64,000 nt of DNA from Gp7-AA6 sp036395755 (GTDB taxonomy: Bacteria; Acidobacteriota; Thermoanaerobaculia; UBA5066; Gp7-AA6). The notes under the pieces are model-generated. The model ran no database searches. It was given only the letters and a program-made list of their open reading frames with translations, and was not told where the DNA came from. Positions 7,947 through 16,525 of the stretch are shown in pieces; position 1 is the stretch's first letter; each line of letters starts with the position of its first letter. The stretch spans positions 1 to 64,000 of the forward strand of contig DASWCZ010000041.1 in NCBI GenBank assembly GCA_036395755.1. The letters run 5' to 3'. Made by a program: the position numbers and the translations under genes.

Positions 7947-9625
7947 GGGGCGAGCTCTCCGGGCGGGACCTCCCGCGCGAGCTCGAGGAGCACGTAGCGT
8001 TCCGGAGGCACGCGGCCGAAAGCGAACGGCAGGGGTCCCCAATCGTCCAGATAGAAACCGGCGCCGAGCCGGGGGTCGAACGTCGCCAGGAACGGAAGCA
8101 CGCCGGCGTCGAAGACCTCGCGCGGGACGACGGAGTCCGCGGGGAGAGCGACGACGTTCGCGTTGTCGACCGGGATCGCGACCCGGTCTCCGGGGAGGAG
8201 ACGCGACCGCCGCCAGTCGAGCGGCCGCGCTCCGCGAGCCTCCATGTAGTACTGAAACCCCCAGTGTCCCTCGAACCAGAGCGTCCCGCGGCGCGCCGCC
8301 GCGCCGGCCAGGCGGAAGGCCGCGGTTCGGGCGCTGCCGGCGAGGCGCTCGTCGGCCGTGCCCAGCAGAAGAGCAAGGGCCGCCGCCGCGCCGACGGGCA
8401 GGGCCGGAAAGAGGCGCGGTCCGCGCAGCCGTCGCGGCCGCGCGTCCCGGCGGCGGGCGATCAGGACTCCCGCGGCGGGAGCGACCGGCAGAAGCGAGCG
8501 CGCGTTGACGGCCCAGTTGAAGAACAGCGTGAAGAGGAACGTCCCGGCGACCCAGAGAAAAAGGAGGACGGCCTCGGGGTCGCGCCGCCGCGCGAGGTCC
8601 GAGAACGCGAGCGCGAGCACGCCCGCACCGGCCACCGCGAGCACGGCGAACTGAACGACCGAAGCGGAGCGCACTCCGCGGCTGTCCGCCAGGGAAAGCG
8701 GACCGAGGCGCCGGGCGAGAACGAGCACAGGGGCGAGCACCACGCCGGCAAGCCCCGCGAAAAAGAGCGCGCGGCCGGACCAGAGCCAGGGCGCGAAGAA
8801 CGCGACGGAGGCGAGACACCCTCCCGCAAAAGACAGTCCGACGAGAGCTTTCGTGAACAGGAGGGTCCCGCTCCGGAATCGGATCACGCCCGCATAGGCC
8901 GCGGCGTTGGAAAGGAGTCCCTGCCCGTAGAGCGCCTCGGTCCCGAGCTGATATCCGGCGAGGGCGAGGACGGGAAGGAGAAGAGGGAGGGCCCAGATTC
9001 CGATGCGGCGGGTCCGCGCGACGCCATGCGCGAAGAGGAGGGGGAGGAGCGCCATCCCGAAGTACTTCGTCAGCGCCGCGAGCAGAACGAGGAAGGCCGA
9101 GGCGGCGAGCGCTCCGGGCCGGCCGCCGTCGATTCCGCGGAGCCACAGCTCGACCGCCCAGACCCAGAATGCGAGGAGCAGGGTGTCGCACATGAGGTTC
9201 GTGCTCGACACGAGGAAGGCGGGGCAGAAGAGAGTCGCCAGCGCGGCGACGAGCGGATGCGCGGACAGGCGCCGGGCGAGGACGTACGTGCCGAGAATGG
9301 CGGCGATCGCCGGTGCGAGAAACGCGAGATGGAGCGCGACCTCGTTCTCGCCGGCGATCGCCGTCACGAGAGCGATGAAGTAAGCCGCGAGCGGGGGATT
9401 CTTCGTGACCTGCCACATGGGCTGCTCGGTGCCGTACCAGTTCACGGAAAACCCATAGAAGTCGAGCGGATGCGCCCGGATCTGCCGCGCCGCCTTCAGA
9501 AAGAGCGTGTCGTCGATGTGGAATGCCTTGCCGACGAAAGGAAGAAGGACGAGCGCCGTCAGCGCTGCGAGGAAGAGAACGGCGCGGGTCTCTCCGCGTG
9601 CGCCGGCGCGCCCCGCGGCGGTCAT
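7943..9625 (-). CDS. GT39-like membrane glycosyltransferase (PMT/ArnT superfamily)
   Basis: This 560-aa polytopic protein has about eleven hydrophobic segments in its first 370 residues and a soluble C-terminal region. The first periplasmic loop carries the acidic FHIDDTLFLKAAR motif and KNPPLAAYF, as in the dolichyl-phosphate-mannose/ArnT-type GT-C enzymes, which use a polyprenyl-phosphate sugar and act on the periplasmic face. Its ATG overlaps the ABC ATPase stop (ATGA) and its own stop overlaps the next permease start (GTGA). It is therefore translationally coupled into the middle of an ABC-2 transporter operon. Donor and acceptor cannot be inferred. Confidence 0.78.
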   Translation of the reverse strand: MTAAGRAGARGETRAVLFLAALTALVLLPFVGKAFHIDDTLFLKAARQIRAHPLDFYGFSVNWYGTEQPMWQVTKNPPLAAYFIALVTAIAGENEVALHLAFLAPAIAAILGTYVLARRLSAHPLVAALATLFCPAFLVSSTNLMCDTLLLAFWVWAVELWLRGIDGGRPGALAASAFLVLLAALTKYFGMALLPLLFAHGVARTRRIGIWALPLLLPVLALAGYQLGTEALYGQGLLSNAAAYAGVIRFRSGTLLFTKALVGLSFAGGCLASVAFFAPWLWSGRALFFAGLAGVVLAPVLVLARRLGPLSLADSRGVRSASVVQFAVLAVAGAGVLALAFSDLARRRDPEAVLLFLWVAGTFLFTLFFNWAVNARSLLPVAPAAGVLIARRRDARPRRLRGPRLFPALPVGAAAALALLLGTADERLAGSARTAAFRLAGAAARRGTLWFEGHWGFQYYMEARGARPLDWRRSRLLPGDRVAIPVDNANVVALPADSVVPREVFDAGVLPFLATFDPRLGAGFYLDDWGPLPFAFGRVPPERYVLLELAREVPPGELAP

Positions 9626-10617
9626 GCGATTCCTTCGCGGTAGATGCGCTTGACGACCTCCTCGACCTGGGGCTCCTCGATCGTCAGGTCCGTCACTTCG
9701 AACCGGTTGACGATCTCTTTCACCGCCGACGCAGCGGAGATCGCGCGACGGTCGATGTCCACGGCGTAGCGGTGCAACCCGATCTCCCGCGCCTGCAGGC
9801 CGTTGAAGTGGAGCTCGGCCGCATCCGGCGCGCGCTTGACGTCGAAGACGACCGACGTGACCGGCAGGATCCGATCCCGCAGTGAGGCGAGCGGTCCATC
9901 GAAGAGGAGCCGCCCGTGGTCGATCACGATGACCCGCCGGCAGAGCGTCTCGATGTCGGAGAGGTCGTGCGTCGTCAGGAGGACCGTCGTCCCCTCGACG
10001 CGGTTGATCTCCTGGAGAAACTCGCGCACGTTGGCCTTCGCGACGATGTCGAGCCCGATCGTCGGTTCGTCGAGAAAAAGAAGCGGCGGACGGTGGATGA
10101 GCGAGGCGGCCAGGTCACACCGCATCCGCTCACCGAGCGAAAGCTTGCGAACGGGCTGGTGCAGGTACGCGTTGATTCCGAGGACGGCGTCGAAGAGATC
10201 CATGCGCCGCCGGTAGTCTTCATCGGAGACCCCGTAGATCTCCTTCAGGAGCTTGAACGACTCGATGACCGCGATGTCCCACCAGAGCTGGGTGCGCTGT
10301 CCGAAGACGACGCCGATCGTCGCGACGTATCGGGTTCGGTCCCTGTACGGCACGAATCCGTTGCAGACGATCTCGCCGGAGGTCGGCGTCAGGATTCCGG
10401 TGAGCATCTTGATGGTGGTCGACTTTCCCGCGCCGTTCGCCCCGATGTACCCGACCATCTCGCCCGGCTCGATCGAGAAAGTGACGTCGGAGACCGCGGC
10501 GATTTCCGTTTTGACGCGGCGGACGAGGGACTTGAGCGCCGCGGCGAGACCCTCTTCGCGCCGGTAGCTCCGGAAGACCTTCGTCAGCCCGGCGACCCGG
10601 ACGATCGCCTCGGTCAC
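9622..10617 (-). CDS. ABC-2 transporter ATP-binding protein (COG4586-like)
   Basis: This 331-aa protein has Walker A GANGAGKST, the Q-loop segment VVFGQRTQLWW, signature LSLGERMRCDLA, Walker B LLFLDEPTIGLD and the switch His in LLTTHDL. The FGQR.QLWWD stretch and the preceding KSLVRRVKTEIAAV are characteristic of the COG4586 subfamily that pairs with two dissimilar permeases. Those permeases are both encoded downstream. GTG 10617 is chosen because it forms a GTGA overlap with the rsmI stop. The roughly 90 C-terminal residues after the ATPase are the usual accessory domain. Confidence 0.92.
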   Translation of the reverse strand: MTEAIVRVAGLTKVFRSYRREEGLAAALKSLVRRVKTEIAAVSDVTFSIEPGEMVGYIGANGAGKSTTIKMLTGILTPTSGEIVCNGFVPYRDRTRYVATIGVVFGQRTQLWWDIAVIESFKLLKEIYGVSDEDYRRRMDLFDAVLGINAYLHQPVRKLSLGERMRCDLAASLIHRPPLLFLDEPTIGLDIVAKANVREFLQEINRVEGTTVLLTTHDLSDIETLCRRVIVIDHGRLLFDGPLASLRDRILPVTSVVFDVKRAPDAAELHFNGLQAREIGLHRYAVDIDRRAISAASAVKEIVNRFEVTDLTIEEPQVEEVVKRIYREGIA

Positions 10618-11468
10618 TCTTTCCGATCCTCGAGCGCCACCGCCTGCGCGTAGATCTCGCGCGCCGAGCGGCCGGAGCGACGCGCGATGTCGCGCGCGAG
10701 CCCGCGCTTGCTCTCGCCGCGGGCGAGCGCCTGCAGGATCTTCCGCTCGACGTCTTCGGGCGGCTCCTGCGCCGTTCTCCCGGCGCTTCCTCCGACGACG
10801 ACCGTGACTTCTCCGCGTCCGGTTTCCCGCGCGCGGAAGATCGCGGCGAGCTCCGGCAGCGTCCCTCGAACCGCTTCCTCGTGGAGCTTCGTCAGCTCGC
10901 GTGCGACGCACGCGCGCCGCGCGCCGAGAATCCGGGCGGCGTCGTCGAGCGACGCGAGCAGGCGGTGCGGAGCCTCGAACCACACCATCGTCTCCTCCCG
11001 ATCCCGCAGGCGCTCGAGAGCGCGTCGGCGCTCACCCGGCCGGGACGGAAGGAATCCCGCGAAATAGTGGGGAACGGCGGGCAGACCCGAGACGGCGAGC
11101 GCCGCAGCCGGCGCGGACGGGCCGGGCACGACCTCGACCGGATATCCGCCCGCGGCCGCGGCGTCCACGAGCTGCTCGCCCGGATCGGAAAGGGACGGCA
11201 TGCCCGCATCGGAGACGAGTGCGACGGTCTCGCCGCGACCGAGCCGGTCGAGAAGGTCCCGGACCCGCGAGCGCTCGCGCGGCGCCGGGCAGGAGATGCG
11301 CGGCCCGGCCAGGTGCACGCGCGAAGCGAGCTTCGCCGTGACGCGGGTGTCTTCGCAGAAGATGGCGTCCGCTTCCGAAAGGACGCGCGCTGCGCGCGGC
11401 GAGAGGTCGTCGAGGTTCCCGATCGGCGTGCCGACGACCACGAGCTTGCCCGTTCTTTCCGAAGTCAT
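10614..11468 (-). CDS. rsmI: 16S rRNA (cytidine-2'-O)-methyltransferase RsmI
   Basis: RsmI methylates the 2'-OH of C1402 in 16S rRNA with SAM. The 284-aa product has the family hallmarks KLVVVGTPIGNLDDLSPRA near the N-terminus, CEDTR, LVSDAGMPSLSDPG and VVPGPSA, and the length is the usual 280-290. ATG 11468 is preceded on the minus strand by TACTAT (11485-11480) with only 11 nt between. It heads the operon that continues into the ABC/GT39 genes through a GTGA overlap. It is divergent from the SurA-like gene. Confidence 0.95.
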   Translation of the reverse strand: MTSERTGKLVVVGTPIGNLDDLSPRAARVLSEADAIFCEDTRVTAKLASRVHLAGPRISCPAPRERSRVRDLLDRLGRGETVALVSDAGMPSLSDPGEQLVDAAAAGGYPVEVVPGPSAPAAALAVSGLPAVPHYFAGFLPSRPGERRRALERLRDREETMVWFEAPHRLLASLDDAARILGARRACVARELTKLHEEAVRGTLPELAAIFRARETGRGEVTVVVGGSAGRTAQEPPEDVERKILQALARGESKRGLARDIARRSGRSAREIYAQAVALEDRKE

Positions 11469-11479
11469 TCGTTCCCCAA

Positions 11480-11485
11480 ATAGTA
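11480..11485 (-). promoter_or_regulatory. Candidate -10 hexamer TACTAT for rsmI
   Basis: On the minus strand TACTAT ends 11 nt before the rsmI ATG. A companion hexamer TATCAT for the divergent gene lies at 11542-11547 on the plus strand, only 6 nt before its GTG. Both would give leaders of about 0-5 nt. Confidence 0.4.
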
Positions 11486-11553
11486 CGGTGAGAGTCGCCG
11501 GGATGCGCGGCGTCCCCGGAATCATTCCTGGACGCGACGGTTATCATGCCGAG

Positions 11554-12306
11554 GTGAGAACCGTTCTCGCTTTTCTCCTCCTCGCGACCGCGCTCGCGCT
11601 GACCGGGGACGTCGTCGACCGCATCGCTGCGACGGTCAACGACGTCGCGATTCCCGAGAGCGAAGTCCGCAAGGCCATGGTGGTGTCGGCGCTTCAGCCG
11701 GAGCCGGGCGAGTCACGCGACGCCTTTCGCGGCCGCGTTCTCGACGCGCTGGTCGACCAGCACCTGGAGTACGAGGACGCGCAGCGCTTCGGGTCCGCCC
11801 CGCCCGACGCGGCGGAGATCGAAGCCGCGATGCGCCGCCTGGAAGAGCGCCTCCGCGCGGAGGGAAAGGACCCGGAGGCCGAGTTCACGCAGGCGGGGCT
11901 CACTCACGGGGAAGTCCGCGCGTCGATCGAACGGCAGCTGCTCATCCAGCGATATCTCCGGGAGCGCTTCAACCCGGTCGCGCTCGCCGACGAAGCGAAG
12001 GCGCGGGAGGAGTACGAGAAGTTCTACGTTCCGGAGCGCCGGGCAGCGGGGCTCGCGGTCCCTCCGTTCGAGTCGGTCCTGGAGGACGTCCGGAAGCGCT
12101 CGCAGCAGCGCACGTTCGAGGAGGAGATCGAGAAATGGCGCAAGGACCTTCGCGAGAAGGCCCGCGTCGGGATCTACCGGATTCCCGTTCCGCTTCCGAC
12201 GGAGCGAGCGCGGGTCGTCCTGTCTGCGATTGCGAAGGTGACCCCGACGCCGCTCGCGCGCGTCACCCCGACACCGACCGGCAGACCGAAGTCCTCCGGG
12301 GACTAG
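11554..12306 (+). CDS. Exported SurA-N-like chaperone-type protein lacking a PPIase domain
   Basis: The 250-aa product starts with a short signal-like segment (RTVLAFLLLATALALTG). It continues with VVDRIAATVNDVAIPESEV, the opening typical of SurA/PpiD N-terminal chaperone domains, and helical regions carrying ALVDQHLEYEDAQRFG and a FTQAGLTHGEVRASI stretch. No parvulin (rotamase) domain follows. Instead there is a charged helix and a Thr/Pro-rich tail (TPTPLARVTPTPTG). I infer a periplasmic chaperone-like role in outer-membrane protein handling. GTG 11554 is the first start after TATCAT (11542-11547). The stop overlaps the convergent DUF1059 stop in CTAG. Confidence 0.65.
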   Translation: MRTVLAFLLLATALALTGDVVDRIAATVNDVAIPESEVRKAMVVSALQPEPGESRDAFRGRVLDALVDQHLEYEDAQRFGSAPPDAAEIEAAMRRLEERLRAEGKDPEAEFTQAGLTHGEVRASIERQLLIQRYLRERFNPVALADEAKAREEYEKFYVPERRAAGLAVPPFESVLEDVRKRSQQRTFEEEIEKWRKDLREKARVGIYRIPVPLPTERARVVLSAIAKVTPTPLARVTPTPTGRPKSSGD

Positions 12307-12503
12307 GCGCGGGCCGGCTCGTCCTCGAGCGATCCCCGGATCTGCTCGCGCAGCTCCGGCGTGTCCTCGTGGCCGTGGCTCGCGACCGCGTGCTGCGTCG
12401 CGGCGTCCAACACCTCGTCCTCTCTTCCCGAGATCGTCAGCGAGCAGTCGATCTCGCTCGGGAAGCGGCGGCAGTCGGCGACCTTTCTCTTCGAATCGGG
12501 CAT
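12303..12503 (-). CDS. DUF1059 domain small protein
   Basis: This 66-aa protein is of the DUF1059 type: KVADCRRFPSEIDCSLTISG, then VLDAATQHAVASHGHEDT and a C-terminal LREQIRGSLED. Function is not established for the family, which has two conserved Cys and a His pair that could bind metal. The start at ATG 12503 is supported by AGGAGG a few bases upstream on the minus strand. It lies 38 nt downstream of the HIT gene and may be the last cistron of the murA cluster. Confidence 0.85.
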   Translation of the reverse strand: MPDSKRKVADCRRFPSEIDCSLTISGREDEVLDAATQHAVASHGHEDTPELREQIRGSLEDEPARA

Positions 12504-12541
12504 GGCGACCTCCTGTCGGTCAAATCCGGATTCTATCCGCT

Positions 12542-12880
12542 TCATCCCGGCGGCCATCGGAACGGGCGTCCGCCGAGGAGGTGGAAATGGAGATGGAACA
12601 CCGACTGGCCGGCGCCTCCGCCGTTGTTCGCCACGATCCGGAAGTCGGAGAGGCCGCGCTCCTTCGCGATCGCCGCAGCGCGGGCCGCGAGCGCGCCGAG
12701 AAGAGGCTCGTCGTTCGAAGAGACGTCCGCCAGCTTCGCGATGTGTTTCTTGGGGACGACGAGCACGTGCGTCGGCGCCTTGGGGGCGACGTCCTCGAAC
12801 GCGAAGAGGCGCTCGTCCTCGTAGACCTTCTGGGAAGGAATCTCCCCGGCGACGATCCGACAGAAAAGGCAGTCCGACAA
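12542..12880 (-). CDS. HIT-family (histidine triad) nucleotide-binding protein
   Basis: This 112-aa protein has CLFCRIVAGEIPSQKVYED at the N-terminus and the histidine triad HLHFHLLGG near the C-terminus. That is the layout of HinT-type purine-nucleoside phosphoramidases. CLFC may hold a zinc ion. The start is TTG 12880: no ATG or GTG is available in frame, and AGGAG lies about 6 nt upstream, just after the murA stop. It is the fourth gene of the prfA-prmC-murA run. Assignment to the HIT family is secure; the physiological substrate is not known. Confidence 0.9.
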   Translation of the reverse strand: MSDCLFCRIVAGEIPSQKVYEDERLFAFEDVAPKAPTHVLVVPKKHIAKLADVSSNDEPLLGALAARAAAIAKERGLSDFRIVANNGGGAGQSVFHLHFHLLGGRPFRWPPG

Positions 12881-12888
12881 GCCGGCTC

Positions 12889-14136
12889 CTACGTGACGCG
12901 CCGTACCGAAGCCCCGAGGGCGTTCAAGTTCTCTTCCATCCGCGAATAGCCCCGATCGAGATGGTATACGCGCTCGATCGTCGTCGGTCCTTCCGCCGTC
13001 AGACCGGCGATCACGAGCGCCGCGGAGGCGCGCAGGTCGCTCGCCATGACGTTCGCGCCGGTCAACCGGCATCCTTCGACGATCGCCCAGCGCCCTTCGA
13101 GACGGATCATCGCACCCATCCGGACGAGCTCTGCGACGTGGTGGAACCGGTTCTCGAAGATCGTCTCCGTGATGGTCGAGACGCCGTCGAGCCCGGTCGC
13201 GAGCGCGGTCCACTGGGCCTGCAGGTCGGTCGGAAAGCCGGGATAGGGCGCGGTCGCGACGTCCTGCGCCGGCAGCGTGCCTTCCGCGCGAACGCGAAGA
13301 ACGTCGCCGTCGGGCGCGACGTGCGCTCCGATCGACTCGAGCCGTGTCGTCAGCGCTCGGAGATGCTCCGGCCGGCAGAGCCGGACGGCGACGTCGCCCC
13401 GCGTGGCGGCGGCGGCGATCGCGTAGGTGCCCGCCTCGATCCGGTCCGGGACGACCTCGTGATCGGCGCCGTGAAGGGTCTGGACTCCTTCGATGACGAT
13501 CCGGTCGGTGCCGGCCCCCTCGATCCGCGCACCCATCTCGACGAGCAGGCGGGCGAGGTCGGCAACCTCCGGCTCCCGCGCCGCATTCACGAGCCGCGTC
13601 GTTCCGTCGGCGAGCGTCGCCGCCAGCATCGCGTTCTCGGTCCCCGTCACCGTGACGGTCTCGAAGACGATGTCTGCGCCGCGGAGCCGGCTCGCTTTCG
13701 CTTCCACGTAGCCGTGCTGGAGCGAGACCTCCGCTCCGAGCTTGCGGAAAGCGGCGAGGTGGAAATCGATCGGCCGGACGCCGATCGCACAGCCGCCGGG
13801 AAGCGAGACGCGAACGGAGCCGGCGCGCGCCAGAAGCGGTCCCAGGACGAGGACCGAGGCCCGCATGGTCTTCACGAGCTCGTAAGGGGCGTCGGCGGAA
13901 ACGATCTCGGGGACCGCGACCGTGATCGTGTCCGGCTCCGCCTCGACCCGAGCGCCGACGTGGCCGAGGACCTTCTGCATCGTGCGGACGTCGGCGACCT
14001 GCGGGAGGTTCGTCAGGCGCACGGCCTCTGCCGTCAGGAGAGTCGCCGCCAGGCAGGGCAGGGCGGCGTTCTTCGCGCCCGATACGGCGACCTCGCCTTC
14101 GAGTCGCGCCGGGCCCTCGATGACGAACTTGTCCAC
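12889..14136 (-). CDS. murA: UDP-N-acetylglucosamine 1-carboxyvinyltransferase (MurA)
   Basis: MurA transfers enolpyruvate from PEP to UDP-GlcNAc, the first committed step of peptidoglycan synthesis. The 415-aa product shows the opening SGAKNAALPCLAATLLT with the conserved Lys-Asn pair. It has the active-site Cys116 in LPGGCAIGVRPID, the residue that fosfomycin alkylates in the family. It also has FPTDLQAQW and the late IFENRFHHV. Length is normal. It is 14 nt downstream of prmC and 8 nt upstream of the HIT gene, consistent with one operon. Confidence 0.97.
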   Translation of the reverse strand: MDKFVIEGPARLEGEVAVSGAKNAALPCLAATLLTAEAVRLTNLPQVADVRTMQKVLGHVGARVEAEPDTITVAVPEIVSADAPYELVKTMRASVLVLGPLLARAGSVRVSLPGGCAIGVRPIDFHLAAFRKLGAEVSLQHGYVEAKASRLRGADIVFETVTVTGTENAMLAATLADGTTRLVNAAREPEVADLARLLVEMGARIEGAGTDRIVIEGVQTLHGADHEVVPDRIEAGTYAIAAAATRGDVAVRLCRPEHLRALTTRLESIGAHVAPDGDVLRVRAEGTLPAQDVATAPYPGFPTDLQAQWTALATGLDGVSTITETIFENRFHHVAELVRMGAMIRLEGRWAIVEGCRLTGANVMASDLRASAALVIAGLTAEGPTTIERVYHLDRGYSRMEENLNALGASVRRVT

Positions 14137-14150
14137 GGCGGGCCGAGGGA

Positions 14151-14999
14151 TTACGTCCGGGAGAGGACCGCGACCCGCGGGATCCCGGCGAGGTCGGGGA
14201 GGATGCGCTGGAGGCGCCAGGCGCCGCGCGCCGCAACCTCGCTCTTGATTGCCTCGGCCTGACCGGCGCCGATCTCGAAGAGGAACGGGCCACCGGCGGC
14301 GAGGTACCGCGGGACCTCATCTAAGAGCCGCCGAAACGCATCGAGCCCGTCTTCTCCCGCGAAGAGCGCGGACGCCGGCTCGTGGTCGCGCACGGTCCGC
14401 GGCAAGCCGGCGAGCTCGGAGAGCGCGATGTAGGGAGGATTCGAGATCGCGAGGTCGAACGGTCTCTCGGACTCTTGAGCGACCGACCCGAGCCAATCGC
14501 ACGCCAGGAGCCCGATGCGATCCGCGACGCCGTGCCGCCGCGCGTTCGACCGGGCGAGGGCGAGCGCTTCGAGCGACGAGTCGATGGCGACCACGCGAGA
14601 GTCGGGCCGCTCGAGGATCCAGGTCACCGCGAGGATTCCGCTTCCGGTCCCCAGATCCACGACGCGCTCCGCTTCCGGAGCTTCGGCGAGCGCGGCCTCG
14701 ACTAAGAGCTCCGTCTCGGGTCGCGGCACCAGCGCCCGATCGTCCACGAAGAAGGGGCGGCCGAAGAAGTCCCACTCCCCGACGAGGTGCTGCACGGGAG
14801 CGCCCGACAGGCGTTTCTTCCAGAGCGCCTCGAATCGCGAGGCCGCCTGCGCGGGGAGCTCCTCGCGCGGATCGAGGGCGAGCGGCCGGCCGTGCCCGAC
14901 GGAATGGGCGAGCAGCAGCTTCGCGTCCCACGGGGTGGCAACGCCCGAGTCCCGGCGAACGAGGCGCACGGCCGCGTCGAGAACCTCCTGGACGATCAC
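14151..14999 (-). CDS. prmC: Peptide chain release factor N5-glutamine methyltransferase (PrmC/HemK)
   Basis: PrmC methylates the GGQ glutamine of release factors. The 282-aa protein has the N-terminal helical domain (LLLAHSVG...) and PVQHLVGEWDFFGRPFFVD. It also has the SAM motif VVDLGTGSGILAVTW and the substrate-glutamine motif NPPYI. The start at GTG 14999 overlaps the prfA stop as GTGA, matching the functional pairing with its substrate RF1. Length and gene order are typical. Confidence 0.96.
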   Translation of the reverse strand: MIVQEVLDAAVRLVRRDSGVATPWDAKLLLAHSVGHGRPLALDPREELPAQAASRFEALWKKRLSGAPVQHLVGEWDFFGRPFFVDDRALVPRPETELLVEAALAEAPEAERVVDLGTGSGILAVTWILERPDSRVVAIDSSLEALALARSNARRHGVADRIGLLACDWLGSVAQESERPFDLAISNPPYIALSELAGLPRTVRDHEPASALFAGEDGLDAFRRLLDEVPRYLAAGGPFLFEIGAGQAEAIKSEVAARGAWRLQRILPDLAGIPRVAVLSRT

Positions 15000-16075
15000 G
15001 CTCTCGCCATCTCGTCCCGCAGCCGCTCCGCCTGGAACTGCGCCGAGAGCGGCTCGACCAGCTCGTCTAGGTTGCCGTCGAGCACCTCCGCGAGCCGGTG
15101 GGTCGTGAAGCCGATGCGGTGATCGGTGATCCGTGACTGCGGGAAGTTGTACGTGCGGATTTTCTCGGAGCGGTCGCCCGAGCCGACCATCTTTTTGCGC
15201 TCGGCGGCGATCGCACCCTCCTGCTTCTCCCGCTCGATGTCGAGGAGGCGCGCCTTCAAGACCCGCAGCGCTTTCGCCTTGTTCTTGATCTGGCTTCTCT
15301 CGTCCTGGCACTGGACGACGAGCCCGGTCGGAACGTGCGTGATCCGCACCGCGGAATAGGTCGTGTTCACTCCCTGCCCGCCCGGCCCCGACGCGCAGAA
15401 GCGGTCCACCCGCAGGTCCTTCTCCTCGATCTTGACGTCGACGTCCTCGGCTTCCGGCAGGACGGCGACCGTGGCCGCCGAGGTGTGAATGCGTCCGGAC
15501 GCTTCGGTCTGCGGAATGCGCTGGACCCGGTGGACTCCGCTCTCGTACTTCAAGCGCGAGTAGGCGCCGTCCCCTTCGATGAGCGCCGTGATCGCCTTGA
15601 TGCCCCCGATCCCGGTGTCGTCACGGTCCACGATCTCCACCTTCCAGCGGCGGGCTTCCGCGTAGCGCTGGTACATCCGGAAGAGCTGCGCGGCGAAGAG
15701 CGCGGCTTCCTCCCCGCCGGTGCCGGCGCGGATCTCCACGAAGACGTTGCGCGAATCCTTTGGGTCGCGCGGGACGAGAAGGACCTTCAGATCCCGCTCG
15801 ATCTCTTCGAGCCGTTCGGTCAAGCCGGCGCGCTCCGTTGCCGCCATCTGATAGAGCTCTTCTCCCGGGGAGAGCGATTCGACGAGCTCGCGCGCGCCCT
15901 CGAGCTCCCGGGTCAGCCGGCGGTGCTCCTCGTTCTTCGCGATGATCGGCTCGAACTCTGCGAGCGTCTTCTGCGCGTCGCGGACCGCCCGGTGGTCCTG
16001 GACGAACGTCGGGTCCGCGAGCCGGACGCGGAGCTCTTCATATTTTCGGCGGATCTCTTCGAGTTTCGAGAACAT
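14996..16075 (-). CDS. prfA: Peptide chain release factor 1 (RF1)
   Basis: RF1 terminates translation at UAA/UAG. The 359-aa protein has the catalytic GPGGQGVNTT and the codon-recognition tripeptide of the PxT type (PQT in VQRIPQTEASG), which marks RF1 rather than the SPF of RF2. It also has GRIHTSAATVAVLPE. The start at ATG 16075 is the only sensible start. It is coupled to prmC by overlap and lies 106 nt from rpmE. Confidence 0.97.
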   Translation of the reverse strand: MFSKLEEIRRKYEELRVRLADPTFVQDHRAVRDAQKTLAEFEPIIAKNEEHRRLTRELEGARELVESLSPGEELYQMAATERAGLTERLEEIERDLKVLLVPRDPKDSRNVFVEIRAGTGGEEAALFAAQLFRMYQRYAEARRWKVEIVDRDDTGIGGIKAITALIEGDGAYSRLKYESGVHRVQRIPQTEASGRIHTSAATVAVLPEAEDVDVKIEEKDLRVDRFCASGPGGQGVNTTYSAVRITHVPTGLVVQCQDERSQIKNKAKALRVLKARLLDIEREKQEGAIAAERKKMVGSGDRSEKIRTYNFPQSRITDHRIGFTTHRLAEVLDGNLDELVEPLSAQFQAERLRDEMARA

Positions 16076-16077
16076 AT

Positions 16078-16107
16078 GAGCTGTCAGTCGTCAGCTCTCA
16101 GCTCTCG
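16078..16107. repeat. Short tandem AGCTCTC/AGCTGTC repeat
   Basis: The gap between rpmE and prfA begins with iterations of a GTCAGCTCTCAGCTCTC-like element. Simple AGCTGA/AGCTCTC repeats of this kind occur between genes in many genomes. No function is evident. The remainder of the gap (to 16181) shows nothing recognisable. Confidence 0.4.
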
Positions 16108-16181
16108 GGCTGGAGCGAAACTGCCAGCCCGGCTAGAGAGCGGTGAAGGAGACGGGACGCGAAGCGAGAACGGACACGCGT

Positions 16182-16400
16182 CTAGGCCGGGACGCCGGAC
16201 GCCTTTTTCTCGTAGCGTTTGCGAAAGCGCTCGACGCGTCCCGCGGAGTCCACGAGCTTCTGTTTGCCGGTGAAGAACGGGTGGCACTTGCTGCAGATCT
16301 CCAGGCGAAGCTCTTTCTTCGTGGACGAGGTCGTCCAGGTCTCGCCGCAGGCGCAGTGAACGAGGACTTCGTGGTACTCGGGGTGCAGGTTCTTTTTCAT
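16182..16400 (-). CDS. rpmE: 50S ribosomal protein L31, zinc-binding type
   Basis: This 72-aa L31 begins MKKNLHPEYHEV, has the zinc ligands CAC (residues about 16-18) and CSKC, and the conserved HPFFTGKQKLVDSAGRVERF. Retention of all four cysteines marks the C+ paralogue that stores zinc and is normally repressed under zinc limitation only through its C- counterpart. ATG 16400 gives the standard length. It leads the prfA-prmC-murA run. Confidence 0.97.
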   Translation of the reverse strand: MKKNLHPEYHEVLVHCACGETWTTSSTKKELRLEICSKCHPFFTGKQKLVDSAGRVERFRKRYEKKASGVPA

Positions 16401-16507
16401 GGAATCGCGCATTTTACGGGAGGAATTACGCCCGCGCAAGTCCACTGGTTTCAAGGTCCGGCTCGTCCTCTCGCCCGCGCCCGACGGCTCACGAATTTGC
16501 AACCGAG

Positions 16508-16513
16508 TAGAAT
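16508..16513 (+). promoter_or_regulatory. Candidate -10 hexamer TAGAAT for the FHA phosphatase gene
   Basis: TAGAAT ends 12 nt before GTG 16526 and no Shine-Dalgarno sequence is seen in the short interval. No convincing -35 is present. It belongs to the recurrent TANNAT-near-start pattern of the window. Confidence 0.45.
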
Positions 16514-16525
16514 CCTTCGACCATC

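Noticed and set aside
12542..14320. Long minus-strand frame continuing upstream of the HIT protein
   Set aside because: Only the last 112 codons resemble a protein family; the rest is an Arg/Pro-rich shadow of murA.
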